A stretch of DNA of 64,000 bases, from NCBI GenBank assembly GCA_903813345.2, contig CAIIXF020000001.1, positions 45,713,885 to 45,777,884 on the forward strand, given 5' to 3'. Position 1 is the stretch's first letter, and every line of letters starts with the position of its first letter. The position numbers and the translations under genes were made by a program. The notes beneath the pieces were generated by a model. The model was not told the origin of the DNA. It saw only the letters and a list, made by a program, of their open reading frames with translations, and did not search any database. Positions 52,241 to 63,652 of the stretch are shown here, in pieces. This stretch comes from Owenia fusiformis. Taxonomy: Eukaryota; Annelida; Polychaeta; Sabellida; Oweniidae.

Positions 52241-52792
52241 GAAGCTTTCTTGAATGAAGTAAAGTCGATGCAAAGGATACTGAACTTCTGAAGGCAAAGC
52301 GAAATACGGAAAAATTGAAAAAATCATAAGAAAAAATTCGGCAACTGTGAATTTGGAGTCAGTATTCGTTTTGCTGTTAAAAACCAAATATACCTTGATG
52401 TAAATTGACTTGATCTAGAGATATACATGTTGACAGAATTCTACATTGCTTACCTTAGTAGAGGTTGGGAAAACCTAAGAATTACAGAAAACTTTTGACA
52501 GTAATAAATTTTTTTGACTAATGACGTCATCAGATTTAGTACATGTGATATGTACACACCGATAACACCTATTCTATTCCTTCAGTTTTTTGAAACCAAA
52601 GTAGAACAATGTGTCAAATGTATATTTGGATTATGTTCAAATAACAACATGCATGTTTTGGGATGAGAAATTATGTTTTACTCTGATAATTTTATTAATT
52701 AAAACTCCTGTACGCTCACAATGTTGGTGCTCGTATTGTAGCGTAATCTGGTAGATTCCTTTAGATAACATGTTTTCAAATGAATCATTTAA

Positions 52793-53196
52793 GGTACAGC
52801 TGGAAAGTAACATTTTGGTAAAAAATTGCTATACCAGCACATGTTATTTTCTGGTACAAAATAAAGTATGAAGACATGTGTCAATTGCCTTGCTTTTTTC
52901 AGGAAAGTATCATTACATTGTCTTCTTTAAGAATATCTAGTAGGAGTTCAATGGGAACTCCAGGAAATTCTGATATTTCACACTTTTTATTTTTCCAAAT
53001 TTTCTTTAAAAGTTTCCAGACAACACAGGAGCTACCATTGACCTGTTTCCAGGTTTACTAAAAGAAGACAGTGTAATGATACTTTCCTGAAAAAAGCAAG
53101 GAAATACACGCATGCCTTCATACTTAATTTTGTACCAGAAAATAACATGTGCAGGTATAGCAATTTTTTACCAAAATGTTACTTTCCAGCTGAACC
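52793..53196. mobile_element. TTAA-flanked GGTACAGCTGG foldback element
   Basis: TTAA at 52789-52792 and 53197-53200. GGTACAGCTGGAAAGTAACA at the left, inverted as TGTTACTTTCCAGCTGAACC at the right. Arms pair for more than 130 bp. Compact sister of 46389-47447. Confidence 0.85.
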
Positions 53197-53597
53197 TTAA
53201 AACACTTTGGAAAACGACCTAGTGTTACCAGTTTTATAAGAAACCAATGTAAGTAATCGTTCATATTTGTGAGATGGTTGTGACACTCTGATTTCTGAGC
53301 TCAACCATCTAAACCCAACGTGTACAGTGGGGGACATAAAGAATTCGAATTACAAGCTGGGTCCGCTGTCGCACATGTAATAAATTCTTACCCCAGTGTA
53401 TTCAGTGCTCTATTTTCTCAGTCCTAGTAAGTCCAGATATACTGGAATTCGTGTCCATAATGACAAATAAGAACTTAAAAATTTGAAGTGGAATTCACAT
53501 GTTATGCCAACTCTTCAAATGTTGAGGTGATTTTGGAGCATGATTGCGCCTAGACGTGGATCTACGGCTCTAGTGACTTATTTGACTATCGGAGTTC

Positions 53598-54000
53598 CAG
53601 GCCTGTCAACTGTCCCGCAATTTGCGTATTTGTCACGCATTTGCTGAAGAATTTGAAGTCACGCCAGTTTTTTTTGCGTGACAGAAAATGTCACGCAAAA
53701 TAAGCATTTTACCTGGCAATTGTCAAGCAAAAATATTTCTGTAGAAATTTTTTCGAAATATGTTTACGATACGGTAAAAATACGAACGTCGGAAAAAACC
53801 GAACGCAATTTGGTCGGATTTGTCACGCGAATCCCGTATGTGTCACGCATGTTCATTGTTCATACCTACCCCCCCCCCCCAAAGGTGTTTAAAAGTTGGC
53901 CAAAGGTGTTCAAAATTTGGACAAAAGTGTTCAGATTTTGACTTAGGTGTCCAACATTTTGAAGTCACTCATATTAGGTGGTCCCAAGTTGACAGCCCTG
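53598..54000. mobile_element. CAGGCCTGTCAACT MITE, GAGTTC duplication
   Basis: CAGGCCTGTCAACT at the left and AGTTGACAGCCCTG at the right. GAGTTC at 53592-53597 and 54001-54006. Repeated TGTCACGCA words fill the left half. Confidence 0.88.
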
Positions 54001-54094
54001 GAGTTCTGATAGGGTCACTAGAGCCATGACAAATCTCAGATATATAAATAAAGCCCCAGAGGCGCATGAATGCACCTAGATTGCGCCGCAATGT

Positions 54095-54182
54095 GGATTG
54101 GCTCCCAGAATGCCGTTCCGCCATTTTGAAATCTGCCACGAGTAAATTTGGTGACCTGATGTTGCATTCTGGGAGTCAATCC
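54095..54182. promoter_or_regulatory. Inverted CCAAT / ZNF143-like sites with a YY1-like site
   Basis: GGATTGGCTCCCAGAATGC at 54095-54113 is repeated inverted, with one mismatch, at 54164-54182. Each arm pairs a CCAAT-type box with the CCCAGAATGC core of the ZNF143/Staf site. A CCGCCATTTTG (YY1-like) lies between. The block is 2 kb upstream of the DHX36 ATG and locally CpG-richer than its surroundings. It could be a promoter or simply a small hairpin repeat. Confidence 0.35.
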
Positions 54183-54280
54183 TTGAATCACAAACATGGC
54201 GATTTATGAAAACATTCGTTCGATTTGGTACATGTAGGGATCCAACATTTGCAGGTATGAAGCATTGGATTCATTTATTG

Positions 54281-54627
54281 CAGTGTGGAAAATAAGCATT
54301 TCTTGTGCCTGGACAAATTTGTCCAGTCACTTTGAAGCACTCCAGACAAATTCTTTTTTGACTGGTCAAAATTCTGACCAGACAGTTTGAAAACACACTG
54401 GACAATTTTTTTTACTTGGTCAATGTAAAAAAAAATATATACATGGAAACAGAAGGGTTGGGGGGGGGGGGTTATAAAATGATTGAAATTCTTAACCATT
54501 GAAATCTATATTTTGCATTGTTTCATTTGTTGACAACTTCTTTCTCAGAAGACAATTTTGACCACACAGTTTGAAACAGTCTGGACAAATTTCTTTGTCT
54601 GTTGTCTGGTGCTTATTTCCCACACTG
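54281..54627. mobile_element. CAGTGTGG MITE, TTATTG duplication
   Basis: CAGTGTGGAAAATAAGCA at the left and TGCTTATTTCCCACACTG at the right. TTATTG at 54275-54280 and 54628-54633. The inside repeats CTGGACAAATTT and GACCA words. Confidence 0.88.
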
Positions 54628-54633
54628 TTATTG

Positions 54634-56103
54634 TGCTACTTAAAGTGAATGGGAATTATTTTTCTACCGCTTGGGAGAGTTTGAGACTCGAAACTTAGAA
54701 TTTAGCTCATTGTGACAACTTTTGAGGGTTGAGATTTATTTTTGTCCCCCACTTTAGATACAAAGCCAAACAAAGCGCAGGTGCTCACTGGGTAATAAGA
54801 GTGTCAGGCTTCCCTGTAAGTAAATCAACGTTTATAATGAAAGGGGTTTTAGGTGAATGTAGTATACAGACCGAATATAATATTCAGACGAAGGATACAG
54901 TCTAGAGGTGAATGGGGCCTGGGTTGCACGACTGAGACGGTTTCAATGAACCAATCAAATGACATATAATTTGGAAAAGTGTATGTGCATCATCAAAAAG
55001 ATAAGATTAATGTGTGATTCATTGGGTTTCGTTGATTTTTGAGAAAAATGAGTTTCAGTTCCTGGCCTGGCAATCATTTTATATTGACAGTTGGTTATAA
55101 AGAGGAAAGGAGGGATAACATGAGCCTCACAAACCCCCTCTCGCTATACCCATGGATACTTGCATGTATCTACATGTATGAGATCTACACATCATTAAAG
55201 AAATTTACATGTACACTGTAGTACCAAGACCATCTCTGCATTCTGGTCTTGCGACACATACAATAGAACAACATGTTATATTTGAAAATTCTAAAAATAT
55301 TGGTGCTACGCACATATTTCTTAATTCTGTATATTCTAAACACCAGCCTCAACATTCTCTCAAAGCCAAAAAACAGATGTACATGGTACAGTATACTCTA
55401 CAATCTTTGAAATCTGCCAGGATTTCAAAATGTCAGAAATCAACTTTTGAATTTTTTCCGAGTAACATTACCAAGTCACATTACATTCTGTATCTTTGTA
55501 TTGAAGAAACTGGATGTAATTTCATTCAGTAATGCTTGTGAATATTATTGCAGGACGAAACAAGTCATATGTATCTTAATCGGGATTTGAAGGAAAAGTG
55601 AACATCAGAGTTTTCAAATTTTTTTCAAATTTCAGCAGGGTGGATGCAGGGCACTAGAATTGAACCAACGACAAGGCAGGGATCTTGGGAGGTCACAGTA
55701 ATAGTGTACTCGGCTAGCGAAGAAACCGTATGTGACCTCACTTTAGTGCTACTCACACTGTAATTTTTGTAGTTGATGGCATTTTGAAATACTGGCTGAT
55801 TTAAAAATTGAAGTGTAAAGTATAAACCTCTGCAGTTTGAGACAGCCACAACTTTTTTGCCTTTGGGAGAAAAGTTTCAGGTGGTGCTAAGAATTGATTA
55901 AGGTAAGAATCAGGGCCATCTGAGCACCAATTCTTTGAAACATAACCATGCATTGGCTTTTCAAGAGAAGAATATGCAACTTCCAATGTCAATCATGACA
56001 TTCACATGCAATATATAACTCTGAATGGAACAAAAATAACCATCGTTACCCTAGATTAAAATTACATGTGCTTGTCTATCATGTAGTTTCAGAATTTCAT
56101 GCA
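54634..56103. other. Upstream of DHX36, no gene seen
   Basis: Short frames only. A minus-strand frame at 55992-55801 looks protein-like in composition but matches nothing I know. Confidence 0.4.
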
Positions 56104-56206
56104 ATGTCTAGTGCCCGGGGGCGGGGCAGATATGGTTCGGGGAATCGTAATTTTGGAAGAAGAGATCACACAAGACAAGAACACAGTGAACATGACAGTG
56201 ATACAG
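56104..56206 (+). CDS. DHX36: DHX36 exon 1
   Basis: Encodes MSSARGRGRYGSGNRNFGRR and an acidic-basic tail, then a CAG/GTGAGT donor. In-frame codons extend upstream to 56068, but the Arg/Gly-rich start at 56104 fits the family. Phase 1 exit. Confidence 0.8.
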
Positions 56207-59200
56207 GTGAGTTAATCCATGTCTTTTCTTCTATCACAATACTTAAGTTATTGAATGATTTGAAGTACAATACAGGATATATTTGCTCGAGAAATTCCGT
56301 ATTGGAACAAGATGGAGTCGAGTGCCAATACAGAATATAGAGAGCAAAATATATCCTGTATTGCACTTCAAATCATTCTATAACATTTTTATCATGTGAT
56401 CCTCTGTATTGCTACTGAAAATGTCCCCTCCGTACCATTATTTTCTGTATTGCAATGGAGATGATCAATGAGGACAATCTCAGTAGCGATACAGATTGGT
56501 ACAGCACAAGAACTGACCAATCAGAAGGCTTCATTTCACAGATCATACGATAAATGTACATGTAGTTTTAAATCTAAGTCATCAAACTGAGATGGTCATC
56601 CTGTTTGTCAAACTCATAGGGTTTATAAGACTTCAAGAAAGGGTGTCAGGATCAGGATCCATTTTGACTGTCTGAACAAATTATCTAGTGTACATGTACC
56701 TTATGAAAAACCATTATGATTGAACAGTTGTATGTTTTTGTATCTTTTTCAAGGAAGCTATGGCTATGGAGGAGGGCATGGCAGAGGAAGGGGACGTGGT
56801 GGTGGTGGAAGGGGGCGGGGCCGGGGTGGAGGAGGCCCTCCCCCTGGGCTGAGAGGAAGAGATATTGGCATGTGGTATGCCCAGAAATCCAAACAGAAGA
56901 CTCAAGAGAGAGAAGAAAGAGAGGTATATGTACCACAGTCTTCTTTTGTTCTCTTTATTTAAGTTCACTGGGAACTACCCTCCTTTGATGATAAGTACGG
57001 TACTATGTTTCTTCAACTACAAACCTTCTTATTTGTATCGTAAGAATTATATGGAACATACGTGTGTCACAGTTTTGCAACATTGAAAACCAGAGTAACA
57101 TTACTTACATGTATTTCAAGAAACTACTTGCATCCTACCAAAAGTATGAACTATTGACATATTTTGACCAAAAAAGCCCCCTGATGCAAATAACCTTGGA
57201 GGATCAGGGATTCAATGTTTTTCTGCATTTTTCCATAGAAAATGGTTGTTACACTGGATAAGGAGCATGAAAGAGAGATCAGTCGTCTCTTACGAGATTT
57301 CAAACATGAAGACAGCATAAGACCTCAACCTTCACAGAGCTATGCAGACCCTAACCACCAAATCCCTGCTTCCAAAGCCAGCAAAGGACACCCAAAAACA
57401 GGTTTCATCAGCTTTGATAGCCCAAAACCTAAACATATCAGATGGGTATCTGAAATCAAGAAAGAAAGTGCAGGGGCATCCAATGGCGATGCTGTAGATA
57501 AGTTTTACAAAGACATGGATGATTATCAAGAGGAAGCTTACGAGGAACTTTATAAAAGGGAGGAAGGTGAAAGTGATTTCATTGCAGAGTTCAACAGTCA
57601 TAATGAAGCTAATAGGAGAAGCCAAGAAAGTCTACCAGGTAATCCCAGGTATCACTCCTTGGGGCTTGGGGGCCATGTTAAGCTTCCCTTGACCTGTTCT
57701 AGTATAGACACATCAAGTTTACTTCAAATTAGAAAAAATGTGAGGAGTAGTTTTGTTACTGTATGTTATTATGTTCTTTATTTTCTATGAATGCTGTGTT
57801 TTTGGGAATTTTCACTTGTGTTTGGTTTTGATTTTGAAATAATATCAATCTTTGCTCTGGAACTTGTTCCGTGTTAGGTACTACTCCATCAAGTTGCTTA
57901 ACAGTATCTGCGATACTCTACTCTTAGCTTTCTTACTACTAGTTTTATAGGAGGTTTTTTCTTGTAATTTTCCGTTCGCCATTTTTACACGAGGCATCTG
58001 CAAAGCTATGAAATATTCATCAAAATACTTGATACATATAATGATTTAGTACACTCATCTTCAATAAATGACTTTGATAAATACAATAGTGAACCTAAAT
58101 AAATATAATAAAATAACCAAAATTCAATATATTATAGCAACGCTACCAATATTGACGCTATAAAGTGGACACACGTCCACTCTGCTTGACAAAGCTAGTT
58201 CAATGATTGACGCATGCGCAGTTCACATCTCATCTGAACCTGGAAGTTATGGTTTGTAAATATAGAAGTATGCTATTATTTAGTAATTATACTGCAAGGT
58301 GATATGTGTTACATTTCCTATATCTACATTCTACTGTATAGCCCAGCAATGCTTGTTTTGCAGATATGATGGCATTCCAAGGTATTCAGAGAGTTAAGAG
58401 CTTGGATCAGAGTCTGTTAGATGATCACCACCACAAACTCACTAATGATCAGACATTCAGGGAAATGCAGGATATCAGGCGGAAACTTCCATCATATAAA
58501 ATGCAAAAGGTACATCGAGCTCAGGATTAAAGGATTCACTCAAAATATTGACCTCTCTCTCAAAAGATGTGATTGTGTATGTTAGGGGATAGGGATTGAT
58601 AAGACTCAATGTATATACAGTACATGTACACTACTTGATATTTTGCGATGGTATTAATTTTTTGTCAGGGATAATTGACAAATCAGTATTGAAGGCTAAA
58701 TTTTTTAAGGGGGGAAGAGGAGGGTGGACAGAATGCCCTAGGCAAGTCAAAATTAAATTGATTAGATTTGTTCTGATGGATTTATTGACAGAATTCATTT
58801 TAATTGAATAGGTTTCATCCAGTTTTGTAAAAACATTTTGGAATCAAGACTCAGTATTAATGGATTCCTACACATTACGTATAGATTATTGTTTGTTGTA
58901 ACATGGAGAAAATAAAAAAGTGGAATTTTGTCTCAAGATATCATTTTAGGATATAGTGCGTGTTGTGCAAGAAAACCAGGTGACTGTTATAAGTGGAGAA
59001 ACAGGATGTGGAAAGACCACACAGGTAAGATATCATCAGTTTTCATAACCCTAATCATTTCAATGTTAAATCACTTATATTAATCCTGTATTCTGTATTT
59101 GTCACCTTTGTGATAAAACCAGGGAAGGATATTTTCCTGCATGTTCCAGAATTTGTACCTCCAAAGAAAGAAGGTATTGTGAATCTTGGAGCCTCAGGAT

Positions 59201-60436
59201 TTGAGGATGGCACTAAGAACTAGATATTTGAATTTAGGACTACAAAACAAATGCAAATGTGAATGTTCAGAATTGTTTACAGGTTGCCCAGTTTATCCTG
59301 GATGATTTTATCACTAGAGGAATGGGGTCTATGTGTAGAGTGGTGTGTACTCAGCCTAGGAGAATAAGTGCAATTTCAGTAAGTAACTTTATTTGTGGAT
59401 TGTGTTGGCGGTTGACTTCTGGTGTTGGAGTCTTTAACAAAAGGCAGGTGGTGACATTTTGATGTTAATGTCTCGTTTATTTTTGTTTTCTGCATTTTGA
59501 ATCACAACACTTTCTTTTGATATCTTTATATGTATGACACTTAATCAAAGGAATATAATTACATGAAATTACCATAATCAACAAATAAAAGAAGACGTCC
59601 ATAATCAAGAACTTTGAGATACTTTGTAAGTCTTTTTTTTCATAAGCCAGAGAAGGATTTTATCTTTGGTGACTCCCCCCCCACCCCCTAAGGCTGTATC
59701 TTTGTGTCTATTGTTTTGTTGTTTCTTTCCGACTCAAACAGTCTGATTCATAATTCTTTGACAAAAGTGGCCAGTGAAAGACTCCTAAAATCTCTTTTTA
59801 ATAAATACAATGTAAGTGTAAAAGTTCTCATATAAAGTGATATTGGCTCCACAAATATGGTTTGATAAGCAATTTGTGCTAGAAATATGTGTTTACTGAG
59901 AAATAAAGGCTAGAAATTGATCTATTTTAGTCATAATTCAAACTTTAAATGGCCTTAGAGAGTGACCATGTCAGCCTGACCTTTGTTATGTACACATGCC
60001 ATCAATTTCACCTAATGAAATGTCTAAAAATAGAGCTGTCAATCAAATTTGAAAACGTATGGAGTGAAACTTAAATTTTAGCTGCAACAAGCTCATCTGA
60101 GATTTGAGGGTTTTTGGGAAAAATAATGATTAAACTTGGTTTGAACTTTAATTCAATATAATTTGATTAATTTATATAGGTTACTGCGACCTTTTGCAAA
60201 AGGTCAAAAGCACTAATTCCTGGAAATCTACATAGATCCCAAAGCAACAATGAAATTGAAATTCAGTTTTACAGTAAATTGCTAATTAAACAAATATGCA
60301 TGTACATGTACTACTAATCTACTATGCCAGTTTTAATGGAAAATATTTGTTTTTAGGTAGCAGAGAGAGTAGCAGAGGAGAGAAACGAGCGATGCGGAAA
60401 AGAAAACAGTGTAGGCTACCAAATAAGATTAGAATC
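56104..60436 (+). CDS. DHX36: ATP-dependent DEAH/RHA G-quadruplex helicase DHX36, 5' part
   Basis: Seven exons (56104-56206, 56754-56923, 57239-57638, 58364-58509, 58950-59024, 59283-59378, 60357-60436) join in frame to 1070 bases, 356 residues, and exit in phase 2. Order: Gly/Arg-rich N terminus; RHAU-specific motif about 63-80 (PPPGLRGRDIGMWYAQK), which stacks on G-quadruplexes; a charged linker region; then RecA1 with Walker A GETGCGKT at 289-296 and motif Ia TQPRR at about 321-325, followed by VAERVAEERNERCG and GYQIRLES. DHX36 unwinds DNA and RNA quadruplexes and also acts in mRNA decay and innate sensing in vertebrates. The DEIH box, RecA2, winged-helix and OB-fold regions are not in the window. 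The next exon is absent from 60437-64000. An additional 5' noncoding exon is possible. Confidence 0.92.
56249..56384. mobile_element. Hairpin MITE in DHX36 intron 1
   Basis: TATTGAATGATTTGAAGT and CAATACAGGATATATTTGCT at the left are inverted at the right, around a loop of about 55 bases. Confidence 0.75.
56754..56923 (+). CDS. DHX36: DHX36 exon 2: RG-rich region and RHAU motif
   Basis: TTCAAG acceptor. Encodes GSYGYGGGHGRGRGRGGGG and the RHAU-specific quadruplex-binding motif, then a charged helix. Donor GAG/GTATAT. Confidence 0.9.
56790..56826 (+). other. G-quadruplex-forming tract in DHX36 exon 2
   Basis: Four G-runs on the coding strand (GGGG, GGGGG, GGGG, GGGG at 56790-56793, 56811-56815, 56817-56820, 56823-56826) with loops of 17, 1 and 2 bases. 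They lie in the codons of the Gly/Arg-rich segment. Folding is predicted only. Confidence 0.5.
57239..57638 (+). CDS. DHX36: DHX36 exon 3
   Basis: CCATAG acceptor, CAG/GTAATC donor. 133 codons: KMVVTLDKEHEREISRLL (colinear with the DHX36 helix after the RHAU motif), then a low-conservation acidic linker. Confidence 0.85.
58364..58509 (+). CDS. DHX36: DHX36 exon 4
   Basis: TTGCAG acceptor, AAG/GTACAT donor. Ends in RRKLPSYKMQK, the conserved lead-in to the helicase core. Confidence 0.88.
58950..59024 (+). CDS. DHX36: DHX36 exon 5: Walker A
   Basis: 75 bases, TTTTAG acceptor and CAG/GTAAGA donor. Encodes DIVRVVQENQVTVISGETG and the CGKTTQ ATP-binding loop. Confidence 0.93.
59283..59378 (+). 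CDS. DHX36: DHX36 exon 6: motif Ia
   Basis: 96 bases, TTACAG acceptor and TCA/GTAAGT donor. Encodes VAQFILDD and CRVVCTQPRRISAIS. Confidence 0.93.
60357..60436 (+). CDS. DHX36: DHX36 exon 7
   Basis: 80 bases, TTTTAG acceptor and TC/GTAAGT donor. Encodes VAERVAEERNERCGKENSV and GYQIRLE; phase 2 exit into an intron occupied by a 2.4-kb transposon. Confidence 0.92.
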
Positions 60437-60588
60437 GTAAGTATGATAATCTAGAAATTGTTTTTAGAGCCTTAAGAAAATAGAAAAAATAGATACATGT
60501 AGACCTATACTGTTTTGGTGCAGTTATAATTTAAATGACACCAAAAGTAACTGTTATGCCAAAGGATTGATCTCAAGCTCTACTATTT

Positions 60589-63000
60589 CACTGGGGAGTA
60601 TCGTGATGCAACAACACCGTGTTGTTGCATCAAGATGGCCAGACTTCCGGTGATAGATTTTCGTACGTTATGTTGTTTCCCCGATTTAAACCCATTTCTA
60701 GGACGAGTTTCTCAATAACCATACACGTGAAGTTAGCGCACGATCTATATTTAAAGAAACTGTCATTAGTATACATGTAGCATCATCAAGAAGCAAGAAG
60801 TTCACGGTTTTAGTTCCTCACTATTGATGCAACAACACCAAACCGAAGATGCAACAACACTCCTCTATATTTGAGCAATGATGCAACAACACCAATGACC
60901 AATTAATAGTATAATTTCAGAAGACCATAAATCTCGAGAGGAACAGTTTTTGAAATGCTACTATTGCAACACCGGGCCAGTACCCATTTGCGTTCTTCTC
61001 AGGCATTCAAAATACACGTCCTGCGGGCGAAGATTCTTTATATGTATTTTCAAAAATTTATACTTTTAAATATCATAACGCACTGGAAGTTGTTTTATAA
61101 CATAGTTCAATAGTTCATAGTTCAATAGTTCAAACATTGCAAGCTATAGTAACTCAATCTATTATCATAAACTCCTGTTCCATAGCTTGATGACCCTGAT
61201 GCCAGTTAGTATCATTCAAATGGTGGACAAACATCTTTCGTTCTCGGTAAACACGACGAGCTATTGGAAATCTTGCACAGCGCACATGTAGAAGTAATTT
61301 TCTCTTTGGATTCGTTCTCCCCGATTGAGTAAAAATGTAGGTAATAGGATTTAGGTCCCGAAAAGGTAAATTGATATGGGTACAGTAATCCCAGATTCCT
61401 CTTGGGCCCTCGGGAAATATCATAATGTGTCCCGGAATAAAACCAATATTGAATAACCTCACTGCAATATCATTAAACCAACACTCATCGGAAGTTATGG
61501 CGTTTTGAAAACTCAAAATCGCTAAATTTGGTGCCCCATGTTAAGTCAATGGGATTTTTTTGAAGTGTAAAATACGACATATATACGACCGAGTACAGCT
61601 TAATTTAATGAAAACCTTTAAATGAAGAGTACCTCAAAAGCAATCTAGCTTCAAAATTTGGACACAAAAATGTCTAGGTCAAAATCTAGGTCAAATTCAA
61701 AGTTTTCCTTATTTTTGTGATTCTGACACTACACTTCAATTATATTCTTCGAAATTGTGTATACATGTAGCCAAGAGTGTACTAATAGTGTTAGCCTTTT
61801 GCCGTCAGAAAGTATTTTAACCCACTTTTGAGATATGGTGTCCAAAAAGTAGGTCAAAATAAAAAATTCTCCAAATTTAACGTTTGAGTTATGAATGAAG
61901 AATAGAATTTTCTCAGGAATCGGAATCTGCAAACTCAATTTCGATCCGACTTCCGGTTCTGAAGTTATGGCATTTTGAAATCTCGAGAAAAATCGATCTG
62001 ATGGTATCCTGATAGAAAGTCAAGAGTAGGCCTAGCGAAGAAAATGTTGAAAAATCCATCCATCCTTCCTATCATATCCTACTATTCTATCCTATCGTTC
62101 CTTCTTTTCTATCCCATCCTTCCTATCCTATCCCTTTTATCCCTATCCGTTCCTTCCTATCTATCCTTCCTATCCTCTCCTTCCTATCCTTCCTATCTTA
62201 TCCTTCCTTGCTATTCTATCCTATCTTTCTTCTCTATTCTCTCCTATCGTTCTATCCTATTCTGTCCTATCCCTCCTTCCTATTTCATCCATCCATCCAT
62301 CCTTTTCTGGATGACTCGGCTTATAAAAGTCCAGATCTGGAGTCTGAAATTGAACTTGTTCAATTTCCAAAGTCTAGTTATATTAGTTCTTTGTAAACAA
62401 TTTCCATACGATACGGTAAATCAAGGGGATTTAATTTAGAAAATGAATAATCTTTATTTTTCAGATACAATATCAATGAGGTTGGCTCCCGGGGATTCAA
62501 TACTTAGCCTATGTATTTAGTTTACCTTGTATATCCTTTTAACTTTGATAACATAAAGACAAATACATTAAGGAACCAAACAAAATACGTTTCATTCATG
62601 AACCACGCACTCACGCGTTTTATTCATGTCCCGACCAACACCTATAAACAGAACATAAAACAGTTTCTCTTGATATTCAATGATACATTATATTGGCGTT
62701 TTTTGCATCAGCACATTGGTGTTGTTGCATCATCGATAATAAACAGAGTGGTGTTGTTGCATCAATAGTGAGGAATTAAAACCGCGAATTTCTCGCTTCT
62801 TGATGATGCTACATGCATACTAATGAGTGTTTTTTAAAATATAGATCATGAGCTAACTGCACGTGTATGATTATTGAGTAACTCGTCCTAGAAATGGGTT
62901 TAAATTGGGAAAACAAAATATCGTACGAAAATCTATCACCGGAAGTCTGGCCATCTTGATGCAACAACACGGTGTTGTTGCATCACGATACCCCCCAGTG
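60589..63000. mobile_element. Foldback transposon in DHX36 intron 7, TATTT duplication
   Basis: CACTGGGGAGTATCG to CGATACCCCCCAGTG, with TATTT at 60584-60588 and 63001-63005. Same family as 25699-30468, with the same 14-1-14 palindrome at each end and further TGATGCAACAACACC words inside both arms. It lacks the GTTGACC repeats and carries a pyrimidine microsatellite instead. A 120-codon minus-strand frame at 61516-61154 has a matching but broken counterpart in the other copy near 27750-27900. Confidence 0.9.
62055..62310 (+). repeat. Pyrimidine microsatellite (TATCC/TTCC-type)
   Basis: About 255 bases of irregular CTATCCTTCC-like repeats with almost no purines except the A of TATCC, inside the transposon at 60589-63000. 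Confidence 0.85.
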
Positions 63001-63321
63001 TATTTGAAAAGGTAGATATAGCTAAGAAGTAATTCAACTAGTAATTTCAAGTAGTTTTGGCAGTAAATTGAAGTATTTAGCCAATCAAGAAAAATAATTC
63101 TCCACTATTTTTGAGTATTCCGAATCGAATTAGGATATGATATGGATTCAAACAAGTTAGATAGATCTCTCTACAATATCTATTATCATATTAACAAGTG
63201 CAAATGAATGCTGTTTGGAAGTGCAGTATGGTACAAATATCACTTTTCAGTTTTACCCTCATAATGTCAACTACCAATGTTGGTGTATCAACAAAATTTT
63301 CATCATAGTTTTTTATGTAAT

Positions 63322-63327
63322 TTTATT
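63322..63327 (-). terminator. Polyadenylation signal of the peritrophin-like gene
   Basis: TTTATT on the plus strand reads AATAAA on the gene strand, about 33 bases after the stop codon. Confidence 0.6.
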
Positions 63328-63359
63328 TTATATTTCACATTGTATACATGATTGGGGCA

Positions 63360-63652
63360 TTAGTGATAGCTTGGGTAGGCAGGAGCCTTGTAGCTTGGGT
63401 AAGCAGGGGCTTGGTAGGCAGGGGCAGCATGTGGGGCAGAGTAGCTTGCAGTGTCACAGACCTTGGCGTAGTCATTGAAAGCTGTTCCCTTGGGGCATTT
63501 AACATGGAGTGGCTTGCAGCAGATACAAGGCTTGCTGGTCTTGCTGTAGGCGTCATATTTGTTGTCACATCCACACTGGATGAAACCATATGGGTTGTAA
63601 TTGTCCTTGAAGAGTCCACTGGGGTTGCCATAGCATTTGCCGTCACATGGGT
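63360..63652 (-). CDS. Last exon of a CBM14/peritrophin-like chitin-binding secreted protein (partial)
   Basis: A TTCCAG acceptor opens 293 bases ending in TAA. The 96 residues contain a Cys-rich module: DPCDGKCYG, NPYGFIQCGC, KPCICCKPLH and KCPKGTAFNDYAKVCD. The NPYGFIQC and PxGxxFNDxxxVCD blocks match CBM14 (peritrophin-A) domains, which bind chitin in peritrophic matrix, cuticle and mollusc shell matrix. The tail is an Ala/Pro/Tyr repeat (APAYQAPAYPSYKAPAY). Intron entry is phase 1; the 5' exons, and presumably a signal peptide, lie beyond 64000. Placement opposite DHX36 means the gene is either nested in a DHX36 intron or convergent with a truncated DHX36. The family call is good; the role (shell, cuticle or gut) is unknown. 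Confidence 0.75.

Larger units (their letters stand above)
50421..52788. other. Upstream of TMUB1; noncoding exon expected
   Basis: Apart from the ETS pair and the repeat at 51841-52240 I see no coding sequence. The TMUB1 5' exon must lie here. Confidence 0.4.

Noticed and set aside
55801-55992. 63-codon minus-strand frame upstream of DHX36
   Set aside because: Protein-like composition but no recognisable domain, no clear splice sites and no conservation evidence.
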